Source: JBBPZA01 sp963728925 (GTDB taxonomy: Bacteria; Actinomycetota; Thermoleophilia; Solirubrobacterales; Solirubrobacteraceae). From it: 64,000 nucleotides of DNA. The position numbers and the translations under genes were made by a program. The DNA lies in NCBI GenBank assembly GCA_963728925.1, contig CAVSMB010000013.1, positions 1-64,000 on the forward strand, given 5' to 3'. The notes below the pieces were generated by a model. The model ran no database searches, had not been told where the DNA came from, and saw only the letters and a program-made list of their open reading frames with translations. Shown here one piece after another: positions 43,188 to 53,394 of the stretch. Positions within the stretch are counted from its first letter, which is position 1; the number at the start of each line of letters is the position of its first letter.

Positions 43188-43757
43188 TCAGTTGAAGACG
43201 ACCTGGAACTCGCCGTTGAGCCGCATTCCGGCAGTGTTGTTCGTGACCACAGATGCCTGGGCGCCCGGGCACAGGGGATCCGCGCCGACGCGCACGCTCG
43301 CCTGGAGCGTGTTCACGTTGTTGTTGATCGTCGTCGTGACCGGATGGGTCAGCGACACCGTCGCCACCTTCGGAGTGAACGGCAGGTTGCCAAAGCAGAC
43401 GTAGCCGGCAGTCACCGGGATGACGTTGGCCTGCGTGACGTTCTTGGAGCCTCCGGCGATCAGGGTGAGCCCGCCGCTGACCGTCGCGTAGCCCAGCGCC
43501 GTCCCGTCCAGCCCGTTGGCGCCGTTCAGCCCGTTCGTTCCGTTGGTCCCGTTCGTGCCGTCCTTTCCGTTCGTCCCGTTCTTGCCGGCCAGTCCCTGCG
43601 GGCCGCGCTTCCCCCGCTTGCCCCGCTTCCCTCTCGGCCCTCGGTTCGACGCCGCGGCCTTGGCCGACGTGGCCGAAGACTTGGCCGACCGCTCCTGCGA
43701 GGCGGCGAACGACACGCCGGTGGTGGCGGCCAGCAGGGCGATGAGCGCGACGACCAT
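43188..43757 (-). CDS. Secreted collagen-like repeat protein
   Basis: 189 residues. A hydrophobic N-terminus (MVVALIALLAATTGVSFA) is an export signal. Residues 39-88 are Gly-X-Y repeats, first basic (GPRGKRGKRGKRGPQG) then Asn/Thr-rich (GTNGKDGTNGTNGTNGLNG). A C-terminal beta domain of about 100 residues contains two Cys (VCFGNLPF, PLCPGAQ). The upstream frame (RPSPG before the Met) suggests the true start may lie a little further upstream, but no ATG/GTG/TTG is in frame there. Probably a cell-surface protein. Confidence 0.75.
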   Translation of the reverse strand: MVVALIALLAATTGVSFAASQERSAKSSATSAKAAASNRGPRGKRGKRGKRGPQGLAGKNGTNGKDGTNGTNGTNGLNGANGLDGTALGYATVSGGLTLIAGGSKNVTQANVIPVTAGYVCFGNLPFTPKVATVSLTHPVTTTINNNVNTLQASVRVGADPLCPGAQASVVTNNTAGMRLNGEFQVVFN

Positions 43758-43886
43758 CCCCGGCGACGGCCGGCCGAGCTTTGCGAACCTCGGGACACCT
43801 CTCCTGTGGGTGTTGGACCGTAAGGGGCCACCCTAACCCCGTGGACGCTTCGCGGGGAAGCCGTGGCATCTACCCTGCTCAGGGCG

Positions 43887-45002
43887 ATGGCCACCACACG
43901 CCCGACGCTGACCCCCCAGGAGCAGGAGCTGCTCGACGCGGCTCGCGGCGGCGACGAGGCCGCCTACCAGCGGCTCGTCGAGCCCCACCGCGCAGAGCTC
44001 CACGCGCACTGCTACCGGATGCTCGGCTCGGTCCACGACGCCGAGGACGCATTGCAGGACGCGCTGCTGCGCGCCTGGCGCGGGTTGCCGCGCTTCGAGG
44101 GTCGCAGCGCGCCGCGCTCCTGGCTCTACCGGATCGCCACCAACACCTGCCTCGACATCATCGCCCGACGCCCCAAGCGCGCGCTCCCCGTCGACCTCAC
44201 CGCCGCGGCCGATCCGCACGCGGGCCCGGCCGAGCCGCTGGTCGAATCCGTGTGGATCGAGCCCTATCCCGACGAGCGGCTCGGCCTCGAGGACGGGTAC
44301 GCGGCCCCCGAGGCTCGCTATGAGCGGCGCGAGAGCGTGGAACTGGCCTTCATCGCGGCGTTGCAGCACCTCCCGGCCCGCCAGCGCGCCGTGCTGATCC
44401 TGCGCGAGGTGCTCGGGTTCTCGGCTCGCGAGGTCGCGGAGTCGATGGACACGACGGTCGCGTCGGTGAACAGCGCGATGCAGCGTGCCCGGCAGGCGGT
44501 CGACGAGCGCTTTCCAGAGCGCAGCCAGCAGGCGACCCTGCGGATGCTCGGCGACGACGGGCTCCGCGACGTCGTGAACGGCTACGTGGAGGCGTGGGAG
44601 CGCGGCGACGTGGACGCGGTCGTCGCCATGCTGACGCAGGACGCCGCCCTGACCATGCCGCCGCTGGCGAGCTGGTTCCACAGCCGCGACGGCATCGCGC
44701 GCTTCCTCGCCGGCTTCCCCCTCTCGGGCGCATGGCGCTGGCGTCACCTGCCCGCCCACGCGAACGGGCAGGCCGCGATCGCCTGCTACGCGTGGGACGC
44801 GGACGAGGACCGCTTCCGTCCCTTCGCGCTCGAAGTGCTGACCCTCCGCGGCGCCCTGATCAGCGAGGTCGACGCCTTCGTGACCCGCTCCACCGAGAAA
44901 GCCGACCCCGACGCCCTGGCGCGCTGGGTCGAGCAGCCCGACGACCCCGAGCAGCTCTTGGCCGCCTTCGGGCGCTTCGGCCTGCCCGAGCGGCTGGATT
45001 GA
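43887..45002 (+). CDS. ECF sigma factor with C-terminal SnoaL-like domain (SigG type)
   Basis: A 371-residue protein. Sigma region 2 (about 12-80: RLVEPHRAELHAHCYRMLGS, DAEDALQDALLRAWRGL), region 4 (about 145-200: LPARQRAVLILREVLGFSA, SMDTTVASVNSAMQRAR), then a C-terminal NTF2/SnoaL domain (YVEAWERGDVDAVVAMLTQDA onward). This is the SigG/ECF41-like arrangement in which the C-terminal domain modulates activity and no separate anti-sigma factor exists; none is adjacent. A GTG at 43863 in the same frame is an alternative start. Confidence 0.85.
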   Translation: MATTRPTLTPQEQELLDAARGGDEAAYQRLVEPHRAELHAHCYRMLGSVHDAEDALQDALLRAWRGLPRFEGRSAPRSWLYRIATNTCLDIIARRPKRALPVDLTAAADPHAGPAEPLVESVWIEPYPDERLGLEDGYAAPEARYERRESVELAFIAALQHLPARQRAVLILREVLGFSAREVAESMDTTVASVNSAMQRARQAVDERFPERSQQATLRMLGDDGLRDVVNGYVEAWERGDVDAVVAMLTQDAALTMPPLASWFHSRDGIARFLAGFPLSGAWRWRHLPAHANGQAAIACYAWDADEDRFRPFALEVLTLRGALISEVDAFVTRSTEKADPDALARWVEQPDDPEQLLAAFGRFGLPERLD

Positions 45003-45021
45003 CGACGCGGGCAAGCGCAGG

Positions 45022-45273
45022 ATGAGTCGTCGCGACCTCGCCCACGTGATGACAGCGCTGTGGAACCGGTCGGGCGGCGAGGCCGGCGTCGGCGTGGCGG
45101 TGGCGGACGTCGACGAGGCGATCGGCCGGGGCCACGACGACATGCGCACGCCGCTGAACCTGCACTCGCTGGCCGACGAGGGTCGCGTGACGCGGCGACC
45201 CGACGGGACCTGGGCACTGACTGAAGAGGGCGTCGCCTGGTTCAGGCAGGACCGCGAGCTCTCGGGGAGCTGA
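45022..45273 (+). CDS. Small winged-helix-like protein
   Basis: An 83-residue protein 19 bp downstream of the ECF gene. Residues 30-75 (DDMRTPLNLHSLADEGRV, TRRPDGTWALTEEGVAWF) have the helix-strand pattern of the tail of a winged helix. No family is recognised. It may be co-transcribed with the sigma factor. Confidence 0.55.
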   Translation: MSRRDLAHVMTALWNRSGGEAGVGVAVADVDEAIGRGHDDMRTPLNLHSLADEGRVTRRPDGTWALTEEGVAWFRQDRELSGS

Positions 45274-45283
45274 TGATCACGCG

Positions 45284-45968
45284 GAGCGCAACAGGCCCGC
45301 TCGCGAACGCCGACAGCGCGCCGTAGGCGCCCGCGCGGGATAGGCTCGCGCCGGCGTGGCGCAAGCTTTCCCCCCGACTCGCCGCGCGAAGGCGGTCACC
45401 ATGGGTACTCGCACCATCTCCGTGGCTCGCCCTCGCGGCCCTAGCCGCGCTGACCGGGCCCGCCCGGCATGGCGCCGCCCGCGCCCTCGCCGAGCTCGCC
45501 GAGGCCCACGGCCACGACGACGTCGCCCAGATCCTCGACGAATGGCTCGACGACCGACCCGGCAATACATAACCACCCCGCGTGGTTGTGCCGCGAAGCC
45601 GCTCCCAGCGCGGGATCGCGCGTCCTGATTGACCTAACGCACGTTATCGAGCGCTGTGGCGCAGCGGTTTCGGTTCCGTCCTCGCGCTTCTGATCCGCCC
45701 GCTCTCGGCCGCATCCAGCCTCTCCTGGAGCAGCGCGCGTCGCGCCTTGGCGTGCTGGATCGCGACACCGTCGTCGAAGAGTCGACGATCTCGTCGGTCA
45801 CGCCGGCGGCGGCCTCGGCGCTGAAACGCCAGCAGCGCCGGATGGCGGAACGCCGTGTCGCGCAGGATTCCGCCGGCCGCTGGCGCAGTTGCCGTCGCCC
45901 GCCGGTGAGCGTTGGCCGCAGAGGCCCTCTGGAGCAGGCTTGCGATGTGCTCATGTGGTTCCTTCGAG
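45284..45968. other. Decayed stretch without an intact gene
   Basis: Two traces can be read. On the plus strand, 45426-45572 encodes a helical tail (ALAELAEAHGHDDVAQIL then DEWLDD) that ends at a taa and has no clear start. On the minus strand, about 45650-45930 gives a frame-shifting helical protein (RDTAFRHPALLAF, then SAEAAAGVTDEIV in a second frame, then LFDDGVAIQHAKARRALL in the first). This resembles the N-terminal helical region of Tn3-type transposases, but the match is only suggestive. Confidence 0.35.
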
Positions 45969-46112
45969 CGCCTCGCGGCGGCGCTCGTATTCCTCGCTGA
46001 CCCCCGCACCACCCGCCGCTACATCGCCACCCACCAACACCTCGACCGCCACGCCACCTACACTTTCGCCGCCTGGCTACGTCACACACCCAACCCCCCA
46101 CCCACCGACTGA
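45969..46112 (+). pseudogene. C-terminal remnant of a tyrosine recombinase
   Basis: The frame reads ADPRTTRRYIATHQHLDRHA and continues to AAWLRHT before the stop. DPRTTxRYxRA...LDRHATY is the C-terminal pattern around the catalytic Tyr of many actinobacterial phage-type integrases. The catalytic Arg/His boxes upstream are absent, so this is only a tail fragment. Confidence 0.55.
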
Positions 46113-46561
46113 AGGCCCGCCGGCCGGCGCTGGATGCGACGGCGCCGCTGATCCGGGGTGCGCTGCAACGGCGGACCCGGAAGGCCGCGTAGGTGGCGCG
46201 CGTCGGCGCGGAGGCGCGCCGTGCCACCTGCTGGGCGGCCCCCAGCAGCGACCCGGGGCCGGCTGACAGCTCCTGCTCGTTCGGCGGGCCAGCGGGGAGG
46301 AGGTCGACGGCGATCGCGATACGCGCGCGCGTGAACCTAGAGAAGGGCGACCAGCTCGGCCTCTCGCGCACGCAGATCAAGTACGCGCTCGACGCCATTA
46401 ACGGTATCCACGGCGAAGGCGTCCCGGCCCGCATCGTGCGGCCGCGCCGTGCGGACCGCGTTTGTTCTGCGACTACCTCGCCCATCCACGCCGATTGCCT
46501 CGAGGAGCCGACGCCCCTGCTGGCGCTCGCTCTTGGGGTCGCCTAAGGTCGGGGCCTAGCA
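46113..46561. other. Intergenic stretch, no gene seen
   Basis: Open frames here have irregular composition and no recognisable motif. The last part serves as the leader of the GalT-like gene. Confidence 0.5.
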
Positions 46562-47566
46562 GTGACCCTTCGCCGCCAGGTCCTCAGGACAGAGATACTC
46601 GACCCGCGCCGCGGGTTTGCGCAGGCGAGCTCGCGCATCGAGGTGCGTTGGGACCCCCTGACGGGCCACGGCGCGCGGCTGGTGCAGGCGCCCGGGGCGC
46701 TGCTTCCCGCCAGCGACTTCGACCTGCGGCGCCTGGGCGAAGAGCTGCAGTCCACCTGTCCCTTCTGCGCATCGCGCCTGGAGGATCAGACGCCCAGGTT
46801 TCCCCCCGCCTTGTGCGAGCAAGGGCGCTTCCATCACGGCCAAGCGGTGCTGTTTCCCAACCTCCTCGCCTACTCGCGATACAGCTCGGTCTCGGTCTAC
46901 AGCCCGAGCCTGCACTTCCTGCCCTTGCAGGAGTTGACCGCCGATCTGGTTGCCGACAACCTCGCTGTCCAAGTCCAGTTCGAGCGCGCGGTCATCCGCC
47001 ACGACCCCGAGGCGCGATGGGCCTCGATCAACGCCAATCACATGCTTCCCTCCGGCAGCTCAGTGTTTCACCCTCACCTTCAGGGAAGCGTCGACCCGTC
47101 ACCGACGACCTTCCAGCGGCTGTTGGCGGAGGTTCCACGCGAGCGCTTCGATGGGTATCTGCAGATCGAGCGCGAGCAGGGAGAGCGCCATCTGGGGTCT
47201 ACGGGCCGCGTCGAGTGGCTGGCAAGCTTCGCGCCGCTCGCGCCCGGGGAGCTGCGCGCCTTCATACCCGAGGTGTGCTCACCATCCGAGCTGGACGATG
47301 AGCTCGTCGAGGAGCTGGCGCACGGCATCGCAGCCGCACTGAGCCTCTACTCCGAGCTGGGGCATGAAAGCTTCAACATGGCCATCTACGGCGCTCCGCC
47401 GGGCACGACCGAGTATCCCCTGAACCTCAGAATCGCCTGCCGCCAGAACCCGGCGCACTTGTACCGCTCCGACGTCACGTACCTTGAGCGCCTGCACTGG
47501 GAGGCAGCGATCGACATCAGCCCCGAAGAGCTCGCTGCGCGCGCGGGCGATCGCTTCCGGGCGTGA
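46562..47566 (+). CDS. Galactose-1-phosphate uridylyltransferase-like protein
   Basis: 334 residues from a GTG. It has the zinc pair STCPFCASR (Cys66, Cys69), NLLAYSRYSSVSVYSPSLHF, and the nucleotidyl-transfer motif VFHPHLQGSVDP (His170, His172, Gln174) of the GalT/HIT superfamily. The middle His-Pro-His-x-Gln is conserved, so the enzyme may be active. GalT itself moves UMP between glucose-1-P and galactose-1-P; other members act on different sugar phosphates, and no Leloir-pathway neighbour supports a specific choice. Confidence 0.8.
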   Translation: MTLRRQVLRTEILDPRRGFAQASSRIEVRWDPLTGHGARLVQAPGALLPASDFDLRRLGEELQSTCPFCASRLEDQTPRFPPALCEQGRFHHGQAVLFPNLLAYSRYSSVSVYSPSLHFLPLQELTADLVADNLAVQVQFERAVIRHDPEARWASINANHMLPSGSSVFHPHLQGSVDPSPTTFQRLLAEVPRERFDGYLQIEREQGERHLGSTGRVEWLASFAPLAPGELRAFIPEVCSPSELDDELVEELAHGIAAALSLYSELGHESFNMAIYGAPPGTTEYPLNLRIACRQNPAHLYRSDVTYLERLHWEAAIDISPEELAARAGDRFRA

Positions 47567-47589
47567 CCCTCACCTCCGGCCTGTAAGCA

Positions 47590-48000
47590 CTACCCCCGGA
47601 GCAGCTCTGCGACCTCGCCGAGCTCCCGGGGATCTGGCCGTTGGGGCGCGCGCGGCAGGTCAACGGGCGCATCGCCCGGATAATGCGGGATCAGATGGAG
47701 GTGAAAGTGCGGCACATCCTGTCCCGCCGCGGACCCGCAAGAGTTATAGAGCGCGACCCCGTCGCAGCCGAGTCGCTCCCTCATCCGGCGCGCTAGCCGG
47801 CGAGCGGCACCGAACGTGTGCACTAGCTCCTCTTCGCTGATCTCGTAGAGGTTTTCAGCGTGCGTTCGCGGGATCACCAGCAGATGTCCGCGCGCCCACG
47901 GGTTGCTGTCCACAAACGCGATTGTGCGCTCGGTCTTGTCGACGACCACAGCCGGCTGATCGCCGGCGGCGATTGCGCAGAAGATGCAGTCCCTCGCCAT
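47590..48000 (-). CDS. HIT-family protein (HinT-like)
   Basis: A 136-residue histidine-triad hydrolase. It has CIFCAIAAGDQPA at the N-terminus, FVDSNPWARGHLLVIPRTHAEN, and the triad VPHFHLHLIPHY (His98, His100, His102). HinT-type enzymes hydrolyse nucleoside phosphoramidates and related compounds. It converges with the GalT-like gene; both are HIT-superfamily members, which may be coincidence. Confidence 0.9.
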   Translation of the reverse strand: MARDCIFCAIAAGDQPAVVVDKTERTIAFVDSNPWARGHLLVIPRTHAENLYEISEEELVHTFGAARRLARRMRERLGCDGVALYNSCGSAAGQDVPHFHLHLIPHYPGDAPVDLPRAPQRPDPRELGEVAELLRG

Positions 48001-48083
48001 GAGGACGAGTCTAGAGTCGTGTGCCCGCGCGTGGTGGCCGGCGAGGTTGTCCCGTTGCTCGTAGAGCTTTGTAGTAACGGAAA

Positions 48084-48158
48084 CTGGTCCGGCAGCGCAC
48101 GCGCGCGAAGAACGAGATCCACGCGGTGCCGGCCCGGGCGCCCGGCGGGCCTTTCACG
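48084..48158 (+). pseudogene. IS110-family transposase fragment
   Basis: The frame from 48084 reads LVRQRTRAKNEIHAV, a conserved block of IS110-family transposases that precedes the TIPGV region. Nothing else of the gene is present. A short relic. Confidence 0.55.
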
Positions 48159-48217
48159 GCGAGCACGGCGCGCTTAAGCGGCACAACGGCTCGCGCGTGC
48201 CGCGTGCCTGCGTGGAT

Positions 48218-48460
48218 CTAGCGGTCCTCGGTGGCGTTGAGCAGCTCGCTGCGGAGCACCTGGTCGGCTGGTTCGATGACTTCGATGCCCACCAGTCGGC
48301 CGTCAAGGTCGAAATCCAAGATCAGCGAGCGGAGGGCGTCGGGTTGATCGTCGACGGGGAACAGGCGGACTGAGGTCTTGACGAGGCGGCGGTCTGGCTC
48401 GGCCAGAGAGATGTAGGCGTTGCCGGTCTCGGCGTCGAGCGTGACGTTTGGCCGTGTGAT
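48218..48460 (-). CDS. DUF2283 family protein without a canonical start codon
   Basis: The 80-codon frame ends at a TAG (48218-48220). It reads VTLDAETGNAYISLAEPD, SLILDFDLDGRLVGIEVIEP and LNATEDR, the DUF2283 pattern (DxExxxxYI ... DFDxDGxLVGIEI). The upstream in-frame stop is at about 48470. Between it and the conserved core there is no ATG, GTG, TTG or CTG at the expected place; an ATC at 48458-48460 stands where the start Met would be. Either a rare ATC start is used or the start codon has mutated. DUF2283 proteins are small; their function is unknown. Confidence 0.6.
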   Translation of the reverse strand: MTRPNVTLDAETGNAYISLAEPDRRLVKTSVRLFPVDDQPDALRSLILDFDLDGRLVGIEVIEPADQVLRSELLNATEDR

Positions 48461-48567
48461 CCTCGGAGACTACCGGGGGCGTTGCGACTGGCGCGAAAGG
48501 TCTGCGGGTGCAGGACGACGGACGGAGGCTCGTGTACGAAACAAACCGGCTGGTAGGGCGCGCGCGA

Positions 48568-48858
48568 CTATGGCCGCGACGCGCGCCCGCGGGGCTTTGC
48601 CCGCCGACTTGCACGCATGAACGCCGGCCGGGGACGGACGTCCGTGGCGGAGCGACGATCGCTGATATCGCGTCCTCGATCGATGAGGCCCGTCCATATG
48701 GCGAAGGCGCGTCCAACAAACATTGTGCCGACTAACCATAGAGCAGCGCCGAGCACGACCAGAGCGCCGTGCGCGCCGCCTACGAGTAGCAGCCCGGGAA
48801 CGACCAGCGTGACGCCCACGAGCGCGGAGATCAAGCCCCCCGGAGTCGGTCGGGACAT
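48568..48858 (-). CDS. Small two-helix membrane protein
   Basis: 96 residues with two hydrophobic helices (residues 9-28, LISALVGVTLVVPGLLLVGG; residues 31-50, ALVVLGAALWLVGTMFVGRA) and a basic C-terminal tail. It begins 3 bp after the stop of the 91-residue gene upstream, so the two probably form an operon. No family is recognised. Confidence 0.5.
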   Translation of the reverse strand: MSRPTPGGLISALVGVTLVVPGLLLVGGAHGALVVLGAALWLVGTMFVGRAFAIWTGLIDRGRDISDRRSATDVRPRPAFMRASRRAKPRGRASRP

Positions 48859-48861
48859 GGA

Positions 48862-49137
48862 TCACTCCATCGCTGTCCGAGCGGCCTTGAGCGCGAGGTG
48901 CAGCGCGAGACGCTCGTCTGGATCGTTGATATTGGCCGCGACGAGCTCAAGCGCTCTGGCTACGGGCGACGTCCACGCTGGCCCAGTCGAGACGCCGTCG
49001 AGAGCGAGCGCTCGCGCAGCCTGGGCATCGCGCGCGCGTTCGAGCTGGCCGGCGAGATCGGTGCCGTGATCACGATCGAAATCCAGCAGGACGCCGATGT
49101 GGCTCCGCGCGAAGCTGGCGAGTTCAATCGAGTTCAT
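48862..49137 (-). CDS. Small helical protein of unknown function
   Basis: 91 residues from the ATG at 49137 (MNSIELASFARSHIGVLLDF, then DLAGQLERARDAQAARAL, DPDERLALHLALKAARTAME). Mostly helical, acidic and amphipathic. It is followed at 3 bp by the small membrane protein gene. A longer upstream extension is possible but has poor composition. Confidence 0.5.
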   Translation of the reverse strand: MNSIELASFARSHIGVLLDFDRDHGTDLAGQLERARDAQAARALALDGVSTGPAWTSPVARALELVAANINDPDERLALHLALKAARTAME

Positions 49138-49387
49138 CGTGGCGAGGACAGGCGTGAGAGGCAACTTATGATGCCAAACGGTGCGGTGGGGCCGATCAGC
49201 CGCGAGCATAGCTTCCGCGCGGGGTTGCGAGCTACTGGCCTTCGGGCTGCTTGTACATGGAGAAGAAAGTGCGAGATCTCGTCGCGGAGGTGCTGCGACG
49301 CACAACCCAGAAGCGCGACGGGCCAGTCCCCGAGGGCAACCACGTCGCGGATAGGGGCGGCGAGAAGTTTGGTTCGGAAAACTGGGT
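49138..49387. other. Gap between host genes and Tn3 remnant
   Basis: No convincing gene. A minus-strand stretch encoding GDWPVALLGCASQHLRDEI (about 49260-49330) looks protein-like but has no start context or family. The Tn3 end should lie here, but no standard Tn3 inverted repeat was recognised. Confidence 0.4.
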
Positions 49388-49750
49388 TTAGGCCGCGGTC
49401 GCGTCTTGCGAGCTGTTGAGGGAGCGGTAGGCGCGGCGGTCGTGTAGTGGTGGTGGGAGCAGGACGCGGTAGCGGCCGGTGAGGGTGGTGTGGTCGCTGC
49501 CGAGCGGGCTGAGTCGCTCGATGTCTTCGTCGCTGGGCTCGCTGCCGGTGGTGGCGGCGATGTGATCGAGGGCGCGTTGGGTGTAGATCGTGTTGTAGAG
49601 AACGATGGTGTTGACGATCAGGCCGAGCGCGCCGAGCTGTTCTTCTTGGCCTTCGCGTAAAGCTGGCGGAGCTCGCCGCGGCGGCCGTGGCAGACCTCCC
49701 TGGAGAGTGCGTGGCGGCCTTCGCCGCGGTTGAGCTGCGCGAGGATCCGG
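49388..49750 (-). pseudogene. Tn3-family transposase, C-terminal part
   Basis: Reading from the transposon edge: ILAQLNRGEGRHALSREV, CHGRRGELRQLYAK, then after a frameshift at about 49650 GQEEQLGALGLIVNTIVLYN, TIYTQRALDHIAATTG and a tail ending at the taa 49388-49390. This is the highly conserved C-terminal catalytic segment of Tn3 TnpA (LNRGEGRH...GELRQ...EEQLGALGLIVN). One base change of frame (AKAKKN instead of AKGQEEQ) breaks it independently of the transposon insertion. Confidence 0.85.
49746..49750. repeat. Left 5-bp target-site duplication (TCCGG)
   Basis: tccgg immediately precedes the TGT end of the transposon at 49751. The identical tccgg follows the ACA end at 54143-54147. Confidence 0.9.
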
Positions 49751-49775
49751 TGTTGAGCGCCGCTGAGTTCCGGCA
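49751..49775 (+). repeat. Left terminal inverted repeat of the transposon
   Basis: 25 bp starting TGTTGAGCGCCGCT and ending CCGGCA. It matches the right end at 20 of 25 positions without gaps. Confidence 0.9.
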
Positions 49776-49834
49776 TGGCGGTGCCGTTCTGCGGCGGCAT
49801 CGGGGGGTGGGGTACGAAAGAAGAAGTAAGCCGG

Positions 49835-51097
49835 TCAGGGGGCCGGGGTCGCGGTCCAGAGCTGCGCGGGGCGCCCGCCGGTGGCGATCTGGGTGACGGT
49901 CGCTCGGCCGGTGGTCTGGAGCGCGCGGAGTGCGTGGTCGAGGTGGCCGGCGGGCTGGTTGTGTTTGAGGGTGTCGCTGATCTGGCTGCGGGTCAGGCCG
50001 GCCGGGTGTTGGAGCAGTGCGGCGTGGATCTGTTCGGCGAGCGGCTGGCCGGTCGCGCCGGTGAGCGCCCAGGCGGCGGAGCGGGCGGCGTAGTCGTGGA
50101 GCGCGAGCGCGGCTGTGAGGTGCTGCGGGCTGATCTGGCGTTGGCCGTCGGCGAGGGTGTAGAGGAGCGCGAGGCGGATCGTGTGGGCCTCGGCGCGGGC
50201 GGTGATCTGGCCGAGGACGCCGGGGGCGGGGCGGGCGAGTTGGCGGTAGGCGTCATGCCAGAGTTCGCGGGCGTCGGGGTCGAGGCGGATCTGGCCGGCG
50301 GTCTGGGCGTGCTTGAGGGTCGCGGCGAGTAGGCCGGTGAGGCCGGTGCCGTGGAGCGGGTCGTGGTGGCCGCCCTCGGGTAGTAGGCGTTGGCGTCGGC
50401 AGGCGATGATGAGGATGCGGTTGAGGTAGCCGTTGGCGAGCTCGATCGTGGTGGTGTGGCGGCGCAGTTCGTCTTGGGTGATGTGGCCGATCAGCGCGAT
50501 GTGCGCGCTGGTGGCGCGCGCCGGGGCGGCGCGGGTCAGGATCGCCAGCGGTCGGCTGTCCCAGGCGGAGCGCAGCGTCGGTGAGAGCGTGGAGATCTCG
50601 CGCGAGGATGCCTTCAGGACGCTGGCGAACTCGGGCTCTATCACCAACAGTCGCTGGTCGGTGATGCCGGGGTCTTGGGCGGTCGGGTCGCGGACCGCCC
50701 AGATGAGCCCTTCGCCGGAGGACAGGCCGGTCAGGATCCGCCGCTCGACCTGCGGGTCGACCTGAGCGATCAGCTGGCGGACGTGATCCCAGGAGGAGCC
50801 CTTTCTGGCCTTGCTGCTGTCGCCGACGAGGAGCATGAACTCGTTGGGGTGATGCCGGGTCGCCTCGACGGTGAACCAGGCGCCGCGGCCGGCGGCGGCG
50901 CCGAAGGCGACCAAGAGTTGGGTGAGGATCGCGACGGGGTCAGCCTCTGTGTGCGGCGCGATCGTTGTGACGATCTCGCCGAGGCGCTCGTGGTAGACGG
51001 CCGGGGCTGGCGGCGTGGGCCAGCCCGCCGGCGGCGCGAGCGTGGTATCGGTCGGCTGCGAGTCCTCGGGCGGCGGGTCCAGCAGCGAGAGGGTCAT
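49835..51097 (-). CDS. Third transposon protein: DUF3987-like P-loop protein with C-terminal winged helix
   Basis: 420 residues. Residues 33-75 are helical (YHERLGEIVTTIAPHTEADP). A modified P-loop stands at 92-102 (GDSSKARKGSS, where DUF3987 proteins have GxSGxGKS). Then follow EPEFASVLKASSREISTLSP, a HIALIGHITQDELRRH strand-helix block resembling sensor/arginine segments of DUF3987 proteins, and a C-terminal winged helix (about 345-415: HPAGLTRSQISDTLKHNQPAG, LDHALRALQTTGRATV). It overlaps the ATPase gene by 4 bp, so it is made with the transposition proteins. It occupies the position of the target-selection gene in Tn5053/Tn7-like elements. Its role is not known; target recognition or replication-fork targeting is inference. 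Confidence 0.65.
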   Translation of the reverse strand: MTLSLLDPPPEDSQPTDTTLAPPAGWPTPPAPAVYHERLGEIVTTIAPHTEADPVAILTQLLVAFGAAAGRGAWFTVEATRHHPNEFMLLVGDSSKARKGSSWDHVRQLIAQVDPQVERRILTGLSSGEGLIWAVRDPTAQDPGITDQRLLVIEPEFASVLKASSREISTLSPTLRSAWDSRPLAILTRAAPARATSAHIALIGHITQDELRRHTTTIELANGYLNRILIIACRRQRLLPEGGHHDPLHGTGLTGLLAATLKHAQTAGQIRLDPDARELWHDAYRQLARPAPGVLGQITARAEAHTIRLALLYTLADGQRQISPQHLTAALALHDYAARSAAWALTGATGQPLAEQIHAALLQHPAGLTRSQISDTLKHNQPAGHLDHALRALQTTGRATVTQIATGGRPAQLWTATPAP

Positions 51098-51905
51098 TCG
51101 GCGGAGATCTCGGCGACCGCGACGCGGGCGGCAGACTCGTCGACGATCGCCTTCTTCTGTGCGAACGCGGCGATCAGCGAGGCGACGGCAAGGTTGTTGA
51201 CCAGGCGCGGCAGGCCGCGGGAGACCTCGTGGATGAGCGCGATCGCGTCGTCGCTGAACAGCGTGTCCGAGCGGCCGGCGAGCGCGAGGTGGTGCGCGAT
51301 GTAGCTGGTCGTCTCGGCGGCGTCGAGGCCGGTGATTGCGTAGCGGACCGCGATCCGCTGATCCAGCGCGGCGAACGTCCCCCGCCTGAGCCGGTGGCGC
51401 AGGGTGGGCTGGCCGAGCAGCAGTAGGCAGAACGGCGCAGTCTGATCCATCCCCAGGTTGCTCAGGCAGCGCACGCCCTCAAGGCTCTCGGCATCCAGCA
51501 GATGCGCCTCGTCGATGATCAGCACGACCTGCTTGCCGCGCTCGGAGGCTTCGGCGGCCAGCAGCTCCTGGGCCTGGGGGATCAGCGCGGCGTGATGAAA
51601 CCTCGGTGTGTCGCCCAACGCCGTGACGATCAGCCCGTAGATGCCACGCAGCCCGACCCCGGGCGTGCCGAGGTAGAGGATTGTGTGCCGCGAGGCGTCC
51701 AGGCCGGCGACCGCCGCGCGGGCGGCGACCGTCTTGCCGGCGCCGCACTCGCCGCTGATCACGCCGATCGCCTGCTCACTGATGCACCAGGCGATCCGGG
51801 CGACCGCCTCGGCGTGCGCGCCATGGCCGTGCAGCATCCCCGGCGCGAGGTCCTTCCCGAACGGCATGCGGGTGAACCCGTAATGCGCGCGCAACCGGTC
51901 GATGC

Positions 51906-51909
<4 letters not shown>
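51094..51909 (-). CDS. Transposition AAA ATPase (TniB/TnsC/ExeA-type)
   Basis: A 271-residue AAA+ protein. The N-terminus RLRAHYGFTRMPFGKDL is characteristic of the ExeA/TniB group. Walker A is GECGAGKT (53-60) and Walker B VVLIIDEAHLLDA (Asp133, Glu134). Sensor-like LLLLGQPTLRHRLRR and a C-terminal lid (FSDDAIALIHEVSRGLPRLVNN) follow. In Mu/Tn7/Tn5053 relatives this protein selects target DNA and activates the DDE transposase. The start overlaps the transposase stop (ATGA), and the stop overlaps the next start. Confidence 0.9.
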
Positions 51910-53375
<1,466 letters not shown>

Positions 53376-53394
53376 CAGCGCGCACCCTTGCCGC

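Noticed and set aside
45634..46485. A 283-residue minus-strand protein
   Set aside because: Composition is irregular, it spans the tyrosine-recombinase tail on the other strand, and only short helical stretches in alternating frames look protein-like.
47590..48460. HIT and DUF2283 genes as a toxin-antitoxin pair
   Set aside because: They are separated by an IS110 scrap, have no overlap, and neither belongs to a known toxin family.
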